Program-made: the position numbers and the translations under genes
Assembly (NCBI GenBank): GCA_963823495.1
Contig: CAWGLV010000001.1
Coordinates: 248,001 to 312,000, forward strand
Origin: DATDAH01 sp963823495
GTDB lineage: Bacteria > Actinomycetota > Acidimicrobiia > Acidimicrobiales > DATDAH01
Length of the DNA stretch: 64,000 bases
Direction of reading: 5' to 3'
The notes under the pieces: model-generated
The model's input: only the letters and a program-made list of their open reading frames with translations
Told to the model about the DNA's origin: nothing
The model's database searches: none
In this document: one piece after another, positions 34,673 through 45,143 of the stretch
Numbering within the stretch: the first letter of the stretch is position 1
Layout: the number at the start of each line of letters is the position of its first letter

Positions 34673-35739
34673 GGGAGGCGGGGGAGGGCGAGGAGGAGAC
34701 CGAGGAGGAGCAGCTCCTCGTTCGGGTTGCGCACGAGGTCCTCGGCTGCCTCCTGGATCGCATCCAGCCCCGCGGCCACCGCCACCGGGTCGGGCGCGTC
34801 GGCCAGCACGTCGCGATAGCGGCCCGCGAGCGTGGCCAGGCCGAAGCGGATCTCCTGGCGGCGCAGGGTGCGGACCTGGCGCTTCTGGCGGGTGACCAGG
34901 TCGGTGACCAGTCCCTTGCGCAGGCCGTAGCGCTCGATCTGGTCCTCCAGATCGGCCTGCTCGCCCCTGTGCTGGGCATCGAGCGGAGCCTGGGCGGCGT
35001 CGATGCGACCCCGCAGGTCCTCCACCAGTTCGACCACGACGGCGCCGGTGGACCCCAGCCGCTCCGGCGCCCGCCACCAGGCCGCTCGCCGGTCGGCCAG
35101 TTCGGGATCGGTCGCCAGCAGGCGCGCCCGGGCGAGGTCACCCGCGGCCGCATCGGCCGCCTCGGTCGCCGCTTCGGTCGCCACTCCTTCCGCCACCAGC
35201 CGCTCGACGACGGCTGCGGGCGGGACGGGCCCGAACGCGATGCGCACGCAGCGGGAGGCGACGGTCACGAGTTCCGGCGGGATCTCGTCGGCGACCACCA
35301 CGATGATCGTGCGGGGTGGCGGCTCCTCGATCGTCTTGAGAAAGGCACCGGAGGTGCCCTCCATCGTGTGGAACTGGCCGAGGACGACCACCTTGTGGCC
35401 GGCCTCGACCGGTGCCCGGTTGGCCTCCTGGAGGAACGGAGCCAGGTCGTTGTCGCTCCGCTTGAGATCGACGCTGAGCTTGAGCCCCTCGGGCTCGAAG
35501 ACGACCAGATCGGGGTGCTTGCCCGCCAGCGCCAGGCGGGCGTGACGGTCGCCCTCCTCACCCCCGGAATCCCGGGAGAACAACGCTGCGGCGAGAGCCC
35601 GGGCGGCCGCCATGCGCCCGCTCCCGGGCGGCCCCACGAACAGGTAGGCGTGCGACGGCGCGGCGACCGCCGCCTGCAGGTCCTCCACCGCCCGGGGCTG
35701 GCCCACCACGTCGGCCCACAGATCCAGGCCGACGCTCAC
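34669..35739 (-). CDS. holB: DNA polymerase III delta' subunit
   Basis: A 356-aa clamp-loader subunit. The N-terminus VVGQPRAVEDLQAAV is followed by a Walker-A-like GPPGSGRMAAA in which Lys-Thr is replaced by Arg-Met, as expected for an ATPase-dead delta'. The FLKTIEEPPPRTIIVVVAD segment (SRC-neighbour region) and SRCVRIAF follow. The usual zinc cysteines after LFS are absent (RDSGGEEGDRHARL instead). It lies between tmk and the MFS gene; tmk-holB is a widespread arrangement. Confidence 0.93.
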   Translation of the reverse strand: MSVGLDLWADVVGQPRAVEDLQAAVAAPSHAYLFVGPPGSGRMAAARALAAALFSRDSGGEEGDRHARLALAGKHPDLVVFEPEGLKLSVDLKRSDNDLAPFLQEANRAPVEAGHKVVVLGQFHTMEGTSGAFLKTIEEPPPRTIIVVVADEIPPELVTVASRCVRIAFGPVPPAAVVERLVAEGVATEAATEAADAAAGDLARARLLATDPELADRRAAWWRAPERLGSTGAVVVELVEDLRGRIDAAQAPLDAQHRGEQADLEDQIERYGLRKGLVTDLVTRQKRQVRTLRRQEIRFGLATLAGRYRDVLADAPDPVAVAAGLDAIQEAAEDLVRNPNEELLLLGLLLALPRLP

Positions 35740-35750
35740 CCCAACACCCC

Positions 35751-35800
35751 GTTCTGGGCCCCAGTATCCGCGCCCCGCCGCGGGTAGTGGGGCCCAGAAC
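35751..35800. repeat. hairpin between tmk and holB, related to the 28.6-kb hairpin
   Basis: GTTCTGGGCCCCA (35751-35763) pairs with TGGGGCCCAGAAC (35788-35800) across a 24-base loop. Both this and the 28641-28690 hairpin are bounded by CCGTTCTGG on the left and CCAGAACCGG on the right, while their inner sequences differ, so they may be members of one small palindromic repeat family. Here the hairpin lies between two same-strand genes and could attenuate transcription from tmk to holB. Confidence 0.7.
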
Positions 35801-35812
35801 CGGCCGCTGTCG

Positions 35813-36430
35813 TCATCGGAGGCGATCCTGCACGGCGGTGAGGACGAGGGCGAAGACGTCGTCGACGGGGCCGGAGCCGTCGATGACGGCCCAGCGGTCG
35901 GGGTCCTCGGCGGCCAGTGACCGGTAGCCGGCGGCCACTCGCTGGTGAAAGCCGTCGCCGACGGCTTCGAGCCGGTCCAGATCGGTACCCATGCGCTCGG
36001 CCGCCACCTCCTCGTCGACGTCGATCAGGATCGTCAGGTCCGGACGGAGGCCGCCGGTGCCCCAGTCGTTGACCAACGCCACCTCGGCCACGGGCAGGCC
36101 GCGACCGTGACCCTGGTACGCCAGCGACGAGGCGACGTACCGGTCACAGACGACGTCCTCCCCGGCGTTCAGCGCCGGTCGGATCACCCGGGCCACGTGG
36201 TCGGCCCGGGCGGCGGCGATGAGCAGCACCTCGGCTCGGAAGTCCAGGTCGCCGGTGGCCGGGTCGAGGACGATGTCCCGGAGGCGCTCGCCGGCGGGTG
36301 TGCCCCCGGGCTCGCGGGTCAGACGGGCGTCGAGATGCCCGGCCAGCAGGCGGGCCTGGGTGGACTTGCCGCAGCCCTCGCCCCCTTCCAGAGCGATGAA
36401 CCGCCCGGTCGGTCCGGCGTGACTGCTCAT
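35813..36430 (-). CDS. tmk: thymidylate kinase
   Basis: A 205-aa kinase phosphorylating dTMP to dTDP. The P-loop is LEGGEGCGKSTQARLL (about 14-29), then TREPGGTPAGERLR, the DR(Y/H) motif CDRYVASSLAYQGHGRG, and the lid region with AAERMGTDLDRLE. The GCGKS variant is normal. It is 41 bases downstream of topA on the same strand. Confidence 0.94.
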   Translation of the reverse strand: MSSHAGPTGRFIALEGGEGCGKSTQARLLAGHLDARLTREPGGTPAGERLRDIVLDPATGDLDFRAEVLLIAAARADHVARVIRPALNAGEDVVCDRYVASSLAYQGHGRGLPVAEVALVNDWGTGGLRPDLTILIDVDEEVAAERMGTDLDRLEAVGDGFHQRVAAGYRSLAAEDPDRWAVIDGSGPVDDVFALVLTAVQDRLR

Positions 36431-36471
36431 CGGGGCGCCGGCCTAGCCGACCCGCCGAGCGGCTCCGCCAC

Positions 36472-39180
36472 TCACTCCGCCGCGTCGGCAGCGGCGGCGG
36501 GCTTCTTCTTGGCCGCCGGCTTCTTCTTGGCCGCCGGCTTCTTCTTCGCTGCGGGCTTCTTCTTCGCTGCGGGCTTCTTCTTCGGCGGGGCCTTCAGGCG
36601 GCGCTCGGCCAGCAGTTCGGCGGCCCGCTCGGGCGTGATGTTCTCCACGGTGTCACCCTTGCGGAGCGAGGCGTTGCTCGTCCCGTCGGTGACATAGGGC
36701 CCGAACCGCCCGTCCTTGAGCACCATCGGCTCCCCCGTCGCCGGGTCCTCGCCCAGTTCCTTCAGCGGCGGCTTGGCCGCGGCACGGCCCCGGGTCTTGG
36801 GCTGGGCCAGGAGGGCCAGGCACTGGTCGAGGGTGATGGTGAACAACTGCTCCTCGTCGGCCAGCGACCGCGTGTCCTTGTCCTTCTTGAGGTACGGCCC
36901 GTAGCGCCCGTTCTGGACGGTAATCGCCCCACCGTCGGCCGGATCCGACCCGACGGTCCGAGGCAGGGACAACAACTGCAGCGCCTCGTCGAGGGTCAGC
37001 GTGTTGATCGTCATCGTCTGGAACAGTGAGGCGGTCTTCGGTTTGCCCTCGATGTCGTCGGTCTCCGGGTCGCCCAGCTGGACATAGGCCCCGAACCGGC
37101 CCGCCTTGGCCAGCACGCTCAGCCCGGTTTCGGGGTCCTGGCCCACGACCCGATCGTCCTTGGGCGCCTCCAGCAGTTCGACGGCCTTCACCGGCGTCAG
37201 CTCGTCGGGCGGGAGGTCGTCGGGGATGGAGGCGGTGTCCTCGCCTCGTTGGAGGTACGGGCCGTACCGGCCGGGGCGGGCCACGATCTCGACCCCGTCG
37301 GCGTCGGCGCCGATCGGGATGGTGTTGACGGCGCGGGCGTCGATGTCACCCAGCCGCGCCGAGACCATCTCGTGCAGGCCGACCCCGTCGCCGGACCCGT
37401 CGCCCTGTTGGCCCCCGTCGCCGAAGTAGAAGCGGCTCAGCCAGGGGATCTGCTCGGCCCCCCCGCTGGCGATCTCGTCCAGCTCGTCCTCCATCCGGGC
37501 GGTGAAGGCGTAGTCCACGAGGTCCGGGAAGTGGTCCTCCAGGAGGGTGACGACGGCGAAGGCGGTGAAGGAGGGGACCAGGGCCGAGCCCTTCTTCCAC
37601 ACGTAGCCCCGGTCCTGGATGGTGCCGATGATGGAGGCGTAGGTGGACGGACGCCCGACCCCCAGCTCCTCCATGCGTCGCACGAGGGACGCCTCGGTGT
37701 AGCGGGCCGGCGGCTGGGTCTCGTGACCCTTGGCCTCGATGCTGCGCACCGCGACGCGGTCCGCCTCGGCCATGTCCGGCAGGACCCGCTCCTGGTCCTC
37801 GAGGTCACCCTCGGGGTCGTCGGAACCCTCCACATAGGCCCGCAGGAAGCCGGGATGGTGGATGGTCTTGCCGGTCGCGGAGAACGCCGCGTCCCGCCCG
37901 TCGGTCGCCATGGCGCCCAGCCGGACCTGCACGCTCTGGCCCCTTGCGTCGGTCATCTGGGAGGCCACGGTGCGGCGCCAGACCAGCTCGTAGAGCCGGA
38001 GCTCGTCGGCCTGCAGCTCGCCCTGGACCTCCTCGGGCAGGCGGAAGCGGTCACCGGCGGGCCGGATGGCCTCGTGGGCCTCCTGGGCGTTCTTGACCTT
38101 GCGGGCGTACTGCCGCGGCGCATCGGGCAGGTAGTCCTTGCCGTACTTCTCCAGGATCTGCGAACGGGCCGCCCCGACCGCGGTGTCCGACAGCGTCGTG
38201 CTGTCGGTGCGCATGTAGGTGATGTAGCCGTTCTCGTACAGGCGCTGGGCCACGGCCATGGTCCGGGCCGAACCGAACCGCAGCTTGCGCCCGGCCTCCT
38301 GCTGGAGCGTCGAGGTCATGAAGGGGGGGTACGGCTTGCGGGTGTAGGGCTTGGACTCGACCGAGCGCACCGAGACGTCGGCGCCGTCGAGCGCCTCGGC
38401 CAGGCCCCGCGCGCCGGCCTCGTCGAGCAGCGCCACGTCGCCCTGCAGGGTGCCGTTCTCGTCGAAGTCCTTGCCCGTGGCCAGTCGGGCGCCGTCGACG
38501 GCGACGAGTGTCGCCCCGAAGTCGGTCTGGGGCTCACCACCCGCGAACACGCCCTCGAGGTCCCAGTACGAGGCGACGGTGAAGCGCATCCGGGCCCGCT
38601 CCCGCTCGACCACGATGCGGGTGGCCACGCTCTGCACCCGTCCGGCGGAGAGGCCCGACTGCACCTTCTTCCAGAGGACCGGGCTGACCTCGTAGCCATA
38701 GAGCCGGTCGAGGATGCGCCGGGCCTCCTGGGCGTCGACCAGACGACGGTCGATCTCCCGGGGCTCGTCGATGGCCCGGGCGATGGCCTCCGGGGTGATC
38801 TCGTGGAAGACCATCCGGCGCACCGGCATCCCCGACGGCGGGTTCAACACCTCCAGGAGGTGCCAGGCGATGGCCTCGCCCTCACGGTCCTCATCCGTGG
38901 CGAGGTACAGCTCACTGGCGGCCTTCATCTTCTTGCGCAGGTTGGCCACCACGTCCTTCTTGCCCTTGTTGACCACGTACAGGGGCTTGAAGTCGTTCTC
39001 GGTGTCCACGCCCAGGCGGGCCCAGGGCTCGCCCTTGTACGCGGCCGGCACGTCGGCGGCGTTCTGAGGAAGGTCCCGGATGTGGCCGACCGAGGAGTCG
39101 ACGTCGTAGTCCGAGCCGAGATAGCCCGCGATGGTCTTCGCCTTCGCCGGGCTCTCGACGATCACCAGAGGGTTGGCCAC
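36472..39180 (-). CDS. topA: DNA topoisomerase I
   Basis: A 902-aa type IA topoisomerase. The Toprim domain opens with LVIVESPAKAKTIAGYLG and has the acidic DEDREGEAIAWHLL. The catalytic Tyr is in YITYMRTDSTTLSD. DNA-binding features include SAGRVQSVATR. The C-terminus has repeated GxYGPYL-type modules (PGRYGPYLQRG, NGRYGPYLKK, DGRFGPYVTDG) and a basic tail of AAKKKP units; no zinc-finger cysteines are seen, as in other actinobacterial enzymes. GTG 39180 was chosen at the start of the Toprim fold, dropping 14 upstream residues. It relaxes negative supercoils. Confidence 0.96.
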   Translation of the reverse strand: MANPLVIVESPAKAKTIAGYLGSDYDVDSSVGHIRDLPQNAADVPAAYKGEPWARLGVDTENDFKPLYVVNKGKKDVVANLRKKMKAASELYLATDEDREGEAIAWHLLEVLNPPSGMPVRRMVFHEITPEAIARAIDEPREIDRRLVDAQEARRILDRLYGYEVSPVLWKKVQSGLSAGRVQSVATRIVVERERARMRFTVASYWDLEGVFAGGEPQTDFGATLVAVDGARLATGKDFDENGTLQGDVALLDEAGARGLAEALDGADVSVRSVESKPYTRKPYPPFMTSTLQQEAGRKLRFGSARTMAVAQRLYENGYITYMRTDSTTLSDTAVGAARSQILEKYGKDYLPDAPRQYARKVKNAQEAHEAIRPAGDRFRLPEEVQGELQADELRLYELVWRRTVASQMTDARGQSVQVRLGAMATDGRDAAFSATGKTIHHPGFLRAYVEGSDDPEGDLEDQERVLPDMAEADRVAVRSIEAKGHETQPPARYTEASLVRRMEELGVGRPSTYASIIGTIQDRGYVWKKGSALVPSFTAFAVVTLLEDHFPDLVDYAFTARMEDELDEIASGGAEQIPWLSRFYFGDGGQQGDGSGDGVGLHEMVSARLGDIDARAVNTIPIGADADGVEIVARPGRYGPYLQRGEDTASIPDDLPPDELTPVKAVELLEAPKDDRVVGQDPETGLSVLAKAGRFGAYVQLGDPETDDIEGKPKTASLFQTMTINTLTLDEALQLLSLPRTVGSDPADGGAITVQNGRYGPYLKKDKDTRSLADEEQLFTITLDQCLALLAQPKTRGRAAAKPPLKELGEDPATGEPMVLKDGRFGPYVTDGTSNASLRKGDTVENITPERAAELLAERRLKAPPKKKPAAKKKPAAKKKPAAKKKPAAKKKPAAAADAAE
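36500..36586 (-). repeat. 18-bp tandem repeats encoding the basic topA tail
   Basis: Four 18-base units (36500, 36518, 36536, 36554) and a partial fifth start at 36572. They encode the AAKKKP hexapeptide. Two adjacent units use one codon set and the other two another, suggesting duplication of pairs. Repeats of this kind vary in number between strains. Confidence 0.85.
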
Positions 39181-39336
39181 GGCGCGCAGGGTATGGGTCC
39201 GCGCGCCCCGATTGTCAACCACTCACGGCGAGAGCTCGTCCAGCGGGATCGCTTCCTGACCGATCGCCCCCCACCACGGGGGTGGTCGAGACCGGCCGTG
39301 TCGCGAGTGGGCCGGACCTCAGAGGGACCGCTCGCG

Positions 39337-40095
39337 TCAACGGCTGTGGATGCCGCCGCCGTCGACCAGGTAGGCCTGCCCGCTGACCTGGCGGGCCTTG
39401 TCCGAGGCCAGCCAGACGACGGCCTCGGCGATGTCCTCCGGGTCGAGCAGGTCGCCCGTCGGCACCGCTGAGGCCATCATCGCCCTCAGCCCGTCGTCCT
39501 CGCCGATGAAGCCCCGGATCATCGGGGTGTCCGTGGGCCCGGGGAGCACGGCGTTGACCCGGATCCCCTGCCGCGCGTACTCGGCCGCCGCCGTACGGGT
39601 CAGCCCCAGCACCCCGTGTTTGGCCGCGACGTAGTGCGGCAACCCCGCGAACCCGACCACCCCGGCCCCCGAGGAGGTGTTGACGATGGCCCCGCCCCCA
39701 CCGCGCTCGACCATGTGGGCCAACTCGTGCTTCAGACAGAGGAAGACACTGGTGAGGTTCACCGCGATCATGCGGTCCCAGTCGTCCTTGTCCAACTCGT
39801 GGAAGGCGGTCATGAGGTCCGTGATCCCCGCGTTGTTGAAGGCGGTGTCCAGCCGGCCGTGCTCGGCGACGACGGCGGCCACCAGATCGGCCACCGCGGT
39901 CTCCTCGGCGAGGTCGACCTCGATCCAGGACGCCTTGGCTCCCGCGGCCTGCACGGCCGAGACGGTCCCGGTGGCGTCCTTGACGTCGGCGATCACCACT
40001 GCCCGGGCCCCGTCCCGGGCGAAGAGACGAGCCGCGGCGGCGCCGATGCCCCCCGCGCCCCCGGTGACCAGGACGACCGCGTCCTCGACGCTCAT
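39337..40095 (-). CDS. short-chain dehydrogenase/reductase
   Basis: A 252-aa classical SDR. The TGGAGGIGAAAARLF dinucleotide loop is near the N-terminus (the acidic end of strand 2, VVIADVKD, suggests NAD(H)). The NNAG motif is in TAFNNAGITDL, and the catalytic Ser-Tyr-Lys is in NTSSGAGVV and HYVAAKHGVLG. The substrate is unknown. It lies between topA and the Hsp70-like gene on the same strand. Confidence 0.92.
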   Translation of the reverse strand: MSVEDAVVLVTGGAGGIGAAAARLFARDGARAVVIADVKDATGTVSAVQAAGAKASWIEVDLAEETAVADLVAAVVAEHGRLDTAFNNAGITDLMTAFHELDKDDWDRMIAVNLTSVFLCLKHELAHMVERGGGGAIVNTSSGAGVVGFAGLPHYVAAKHGVLGLTRTAAAEYARQGIRVNAVLPGPTDTPMIRGFIGEDDGLRAMMASAVPTGDLLDPEDIAEAVVWLASDKARQVSGQAYLVDGGGIHSR

Positions 40096-40099
40096 CGCC

Positions 40100-42193
40100 T
40101 CAGAGCTCGAGGGGGATGCAGTTCCCGGTTCCCGCCACCGCCGAGTGCGCGCCGCTGTTGGCGACGGTCATGCAGATCTCGCTCGACCCGTTGGCCTGGG
40201 CGTCGGCCACCGACACCGGGCTGGACACGGTGATCGGCGAGGTCGAGTTGTCCGCGTGCCAAGCGCTGGCGCCGGCATCGGAGCCGGCGATGCCGGGCGG
40301 GTTCAGGTACACGTGGTAGTGGAACTGACCGACGGTGTTGAGGTCCCCGGCGGTGAAGTTGGTCTCGAACTCGACCTCGATGCTGCCGTCGGCCTGCGGC
40401 GTGGCCCCGAGTACGCACGCGAAGCGCTCCTGCCCGGTGGGACAGCCCACCGCGACGAGGGGGTCGACCTGATCCGTGCCGCTGGGGGCCACCGTTCCGT
40501 CGGTGGCACTGGTGGGGTCGGTGGTGGCCGAGGGCTCGTCGTCGCCGCCACTGGTGAGGACGTAGGCCAAACCGGCGGCCAGAGCCAGGATGACCACGAC
40601 GGCCCCCACGATCACACCGATCGGCTGCTTGCGCTTCTTGGCCGGGGTGCCCGAGGGCGGCGAGTCCGGCCCCCGCAGCTCCGAAGGCGCCACCGAGACG
40701 GTCGGCGCGACGGTGGCCGCACGAGGCGCGGCCTCGGCCGGGGACTCCACAACCGGCGGCACCGGCGGGACGGCCTCCGGCGGAGACTCCACAGCCGGCG
40801 GGACGGCCTCCGGCGGAGACTCCACAGCCGGCGGGACGGCCTCCGGCGGGACTACCGGCGGCACCGGCGGGACGGCCTCCGGCGGAGACTCCACAGCCGG
40901 GGCAGCGGGGGTCGGCGGAGCGCTCGCCTGGGGCGGAGGAGGGGCGGCCGGGTGTGGCGCCGGGGCGGCCGGGGTCGGCGGAGCCGCCGCCGCCTCGGCG
41001 GCGGACCCGACGGCCGCGGCCCCCGCCACCGCCGCGGCGCCCGCCACGCCGGCGGCCACCGCGCCTGGGGCCCCCGACGCGTCGTCGTCGCCGGCATCGG
41101 CCTCCACGTGGCCGGAAGCACCGGCCATGCCGCCCTCCATGGCCGCGTGGAGCGTCGCGCCCAGCGCGATCGCGTGTTTCGGGTGGGCGTCCACCGCCAC
41201 GGGCCGACCCAGCTCGGCGCCCACCAGTTGGGACACGAGCGGGATGCGCGACGAACCCCCGACGAGCAGGACCTTCGCCACCTCCGCAGGCTCGACGCCG
41301 GCGGAGCGCAACGCCCGCTGCATGGCGCCGATGCTGTCGGCCAGGGCCGGGCGGATCATGGACTCGAACTCGCTGCGGGTCAGCCGGACCTCGGTCTGGA
41401 CCGACGGCAGCAGGACCGCGACGGTCGTGTCGGTGTCGGTCGAGAGGGCCTCCTTGGCCTCGACACAGTCCTGACGGAGCCGGGCCACCGCGGCCAGGGC
41501 CGCGGGGTCGTCCTCGTCCAGTTGTTCGAGGGCCCCGTCGAGGGACCGGGCCACGTGCTGGAAGACGGCGGCGTCGAAGTCGATGCCGCCCAGGCGTTCG
41601 ATCCCCTCCGGCTCACCGAGGATCTCGAACCCCGTGGCCGCCTTGCGCAGGATGGCGGCGTCGAAGGTCCCCCCGCCGAGGTCGTAGACGGCGACCACGG
41701 CGCCGGGTTCGATCCGCTCCTGGCTGGCGTAGTGGATGGCCGCGGCCTCGGGCTCGGACACCAGCGAGGCCGCGCCCAGGTCCGCGATGCGCACGGCCTG
41801 GCTCAGCAGATCCTTCTTGTAGGGGCCCCAGTTGGCGGGATGGCAGACGGCCACGGCCTCGGCGGGCCCACCCTCTCGGGCCGCGACCTCGTCGGCGACC
41901 CACCGGAGCAACTTGGCCATCAACGCCTCAGCGGAGTGCGGGCTGCCACCGAGGAACAGCGGGGTGCTGTCGCCCACCCGGCGCTTGAACTCCCGGGCCA
42001 CCCGGCCCGGCTCGGTGGCACCGCGGCGGCTGGCGGCATCGCCGGTGAGGATCGACTCGTCCTCCTTGAGGAGCACGACCGAGGGAATCGCCGCGGAGCG
42101 GTTGCCCAGCGTGGCGATCTCCACCCGCCCGTCCCGGTAGACCCCTGCTGCGGTGTAGGTCGTCCCGAGATCGACCCCCAGTGCATACCCCAC
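40100..42193 (-). CDS. membrane-anchored Hsp70-family protein
   Basis: A 697-aa protein with three parts. Residues 1 to about 340 form an actin/Hsp70 ATPase: GVDLGTTYTAAGVY (phosphate 1), AVYDLGGGTFDAAIL (phosphate 2) and VLLVGGSSRIPLVS (adenosine site). Next comes an Ala/Pro-rich linker with 11-residue repeats (ESPPEAVPPAV), then a basic stretch and a membrane helix IGVIVGAVVVILALAAGLAYV. The final ~140 residues lie outside the membrane: a small beta domain with two Cys pairs possible (VGCPTGQERFACVLG; EICMTVANSG...GNC). There is no canonical peptide-binding domain. It is divergent from the IniB-like and dynamin genes. Confidence 0.88.
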   Translation of the reverse strand: MGYALGVDLGTTYTAAGVYRDGRVEIATLGNRSAAIPSVVLLKEDESILTGDAASRRGATEPGRVAREFKRRVGDSTPLFLGGSPHSAEALMAKLLRWVADEVAAREGGPAEAVAVCHPANWGPYKKDLLSQAVRIADLGAASLVSEPEAAAIHYASQERIEPGAVVAVYDLGGGTFDAAILRKAATGFEILGEPEGIERLGGIDFDAAVFQHVARSLDGALEQLDEDDPAALAAVARLRQDCVEAKEALSTDTDTTVAVLLPSVQTEVRLTRSEFESMIRPALADSIGAMQRALRSAGVEPAEVAKVLLVGGSSRIPLVSQLVGAELGRPVAVDAHPKHAIALGATLHAAMEGGMAGASGHVEADAGDDDASGAPGAVAAGVAGAAAVAGAAAVGSAAEAAAAPPTPAAPAPHPAAPPPPQASAPPTPAAPAVESPPEAVPPVPPVVPPEAVPPAVESPPEAVPPAVESPPEAVPPVPPVVESPAEAAPRAATVAPTVSVAPSELRGPDSPPSGTPAKKRKQPIGVIVGAVVVILALAAGLAYVLTSGGDDEPSATTDPTSATDGTVAPSGTDQVDPLVAVGCPTGQERFACVLGATPQADGSIEVEFETNFTAGDLNTVGQFHYHVYLNPPGIAGSDAGASAWHADNSTSPITVSSPVSVADAQANGSSEICMTVANSGAHSAVAGTGNCIPLEL
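40763..40897 (-). repeat. 33-bp repeats in the Hsp70 linker
   Basis: Identical 33-base units begin at 40763, 40796 and 40865; a partial unit begins at 40829. Each encodes the 11-residue proline-rich motif ESPPEAVPPAV. Sequence-level identity shows recent expansion. The linker length probably varies between strains. Confidence 0.85.
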
Positions 42194-42351
42194 GCCTCAA
42201 ACCCTCCGCTCGGCGACCTCCGACCCGGACCCTACCGGGTGCCCGGTCCGCGGGTCCCGGTGCGGAGAGCACACCTCGGTCGCACGGGTGGCGAATCTGT
42301 CCTAACTTCGACCTCGCACGGCCTGAACTCCGGGTCGCGTGAAAGGAAACC

Positions 42352-43180
<829 letters not shown>

Positions 43181-43280
43181 CCGAGGCGTCAGCGGCGGGA
43201 CCGGGTCGGCGGCGCCGGCTCGGTCCCGTCCCCTCGCTCCATCCCGGCGCGCCGCGCCCGGCGGGGACTGAGACCCGGCG

Positions 43281-45143
43281 GTGACGACCAGGCGATCACC
43301 ACTCGTCGAACGGTCCCTCGAAGCGCTCGACCAGGCCGCCCGGGCGAGCAAGCTCTACGAGCGCGACGACCTCAGGGAACGCCTGACCCGCAATCGACGA
43401 CGACTCGAGGACCCCTCGTTCCACGTGCTGGTCGTGGGGGAGTTCAAGCAGGGCAAGAGCACGCTGGTCAACGCGCTCCTCGGCACCGACGTGTGCCCGG
43501 TCGACGACGACATCGCCACCGCGGTGCCCACCGCCATCCGGTGGGCCGAAAAGGCGGCAGCCGAGGTCCTGTTCCACCCTCCCGACGCTCCCGACGACGC
43601 CGATGCGGACCCCCCGGACCCCGTTCGCGAGGCGATCACCGTCGACGAGGTGCCCCGCTACGCCACCGAGAACCGGGCCGACCAGGACGTCGGGGGGCGC
43701 CGCATCCAGTCCGTCGAGGTGGGACTGCCGTTGGCCATGCTGCGCGGCGGACTGGTCCTCGTGGACACCCCGGGCGTCGGCGGGCTGGGGTCCGCCCACA
43801 GTGCGATCACGATGGGCGCCCTGCCCATGGCCGAGGCGGTCGTCTTCGTGTCCGATGCCGGCCAGGAGTTCACCGCGCCCGAGATCGAGTTCATGGAGTC
43901 GGCCCGGGCCATGTGCCCGAACCTGATCTGCGTCCAGACCAAGACCGACTTCTACCCCGCCTGGCGCAAGATCGAGGAGATCAACCGGGGCCACCTGGCC
44001 CGCCTCGGGATCTCCACGCCGCTGTTCCCGGTGTCCTCGGCGCTCTACCAAGCCGCGGTGGACCGACGGGACGCGGAGCTGGAGGCCGAGTCCGGGTTCC
44101 CGGCGCTGAAGGAGCACCTGGGCACCGAGATCGTCGACCGCGCCGAGGAGTTGACGGTGACCACCACGGTCGCCGAACTGCACGGGGTGGTCGACCAGTT
44201 CGAGGCGCACTACCTGGAGCGGAAGGCCGCCCTGGACGACCCCGAGGGCGTCGCCGCCCGCGTGCGTGAGCTCGAGGAGACCAAGATCCGGACCGACGAG
44301 TTGAAGAGCCGGGCCGCCCGCTGGCAGCAGACCCTCTCCGACGGGAGCCAGGACCTGACCACGGAGGTCGACCACGACCTACGACTCCGTTTCCGCAAGA
44401 TCAACCAGGAGGCCGACCAGGCGCTCGACGAGGTCGACCCGGCCGACGCCTGGGCCGAGTTCGAGCCGTGGTTGTACCGGCGGGTGGCCCAGGACGTGGT
44501 CTACAACCACCAGTTCCTGCTCCTCCAGTCCCAGGAACTGGCCCGGACCGTCGCCGAGCACTTCGACGCCGAGCGGGCCCAGGCCCCCGTGGAGCTCACC
44601 ACCGCGGACCCCTCGGCCGGGCTGGGGGCCATCGACGTGGACGCCGAGCTGGACGTGGCCAAGATGTCGGTCGCCCAGCAGGGGATGAGCGGCCTTCGTG
44701 GTGGCTACATCGGCAGCCTCATGTTCGGGGCCGTCGGCGGGTTCGCCGGTCTCGCGCTCGGTCCGCTGATCATCGTCCCCGGGCTGGTCATGGGTCGCAA
44801 GGCCCTCCGGGACGAAAAGGCCCGCCAGCTCACCCAGCGCCGGACCCAGGCCCGCACGGTCCAGCGCAAGTACATGGACGAGGCCAGCTTCATGACCGGC
44901 AAGGAGAGCCGGGACTCCCTGCGCCGCATCAACCGCCAGCTGCGGGACCACTTCCAGGCCATCGCCGAGGAACAGGCCCGGTCGACCTCCGAGACCCTCG
45001 CCGCGGTCCAGGCCGCGGTCCGAGGCGACGAGGCGAACCGCAAGAAGGAGCTCGAGCACGTCGCGACCGAGCTGAAGCGGATCGGTTCGCTGCGCCAGCG
45101 CGTCGAGGGCATCGGGCCCATGGCCGTCCGGACCTCGTCGTGA
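43281..45143 (+). CDS. dynamin-like GTPase, IniA-type
   Basis: A 620-aa bacterial dynamin-like protein. The P-loop is GEFKQGKST (residues 53-61). The G2 Thr lies in VPTAIRW, G3 is VDTPGVGGLG (about 161-170) and G4 is QTKTD (about 213-217). Long coiled helices (VAARVRELEETKIRTDELKS) follow, and a hydrophobic hairpin GGYIGSLMFGAVGGFAGLAL plus LGPLIIVPGLVMG (about 473-505) acts as membrane anchor. The C-terminal stalk has SLRRINRQLRDHFQAIAEE. The family forms oligomers that remodel membranes. The GTG start is the partner of the following GTPase, whose GTG overlaps this stop. Confidence 0.93.
   Translation: MTTRRSPLVERSLEALDQAARASKLYERDDLRERLTRNRRRLEDPSFHVLVVGEFKQGKSTLVNALLGTDVCPVDDDIATAVPTAIRWAEKAAAEVLFHPPDAPDDADADPPDPVREAITVDEVPRYATENRADQDVGGRRIQSVEVGLPLAMLRGGLVLVDTPGVGGLGSAHSAITMGALPMAEAVVFVSDAGQEFTAPEIEFMESARAMCPNLICVQTKTDFYPAWRKIEEINRGHLARLGISTPLFPVSSALYQAAVDRRDAELEAESGFPALKEHLGTEIVDRAEELTVTTTVAELHGVVDQFEAHYLERKAALDDPEGVAARVRELEETKIRTDELKSRAARWQQTLSDGSQDLTTEVDHDLRLRFRKINQEADQALDEVDPADAWAEFEPWLYRRVAQDVVYNHQFLLLQSQELARTVAEHFDAERAQAPVELTTADPSAGLGAIDVDAELDVAKMSVAQQGMSGLRGGYIGSLMFGAVGGFAGLALGPLIIVPGLVMGRKALRDEKARQLTQRRTQARTVQRKYMDEASFMTGKESRDSLRRINRQLRDHFQAIAEEQARSTSETLAAVQAAVRGDEANRKKELEHVATELKRIGSLRQRVEGIGPMAVRTSS

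Noticed and set aside
36500..36586. 18-bp tandem repeat as an origin/iteron array
   Set aside because: Units are in frame and encode the AAKKKP tail of topoisomerase I.
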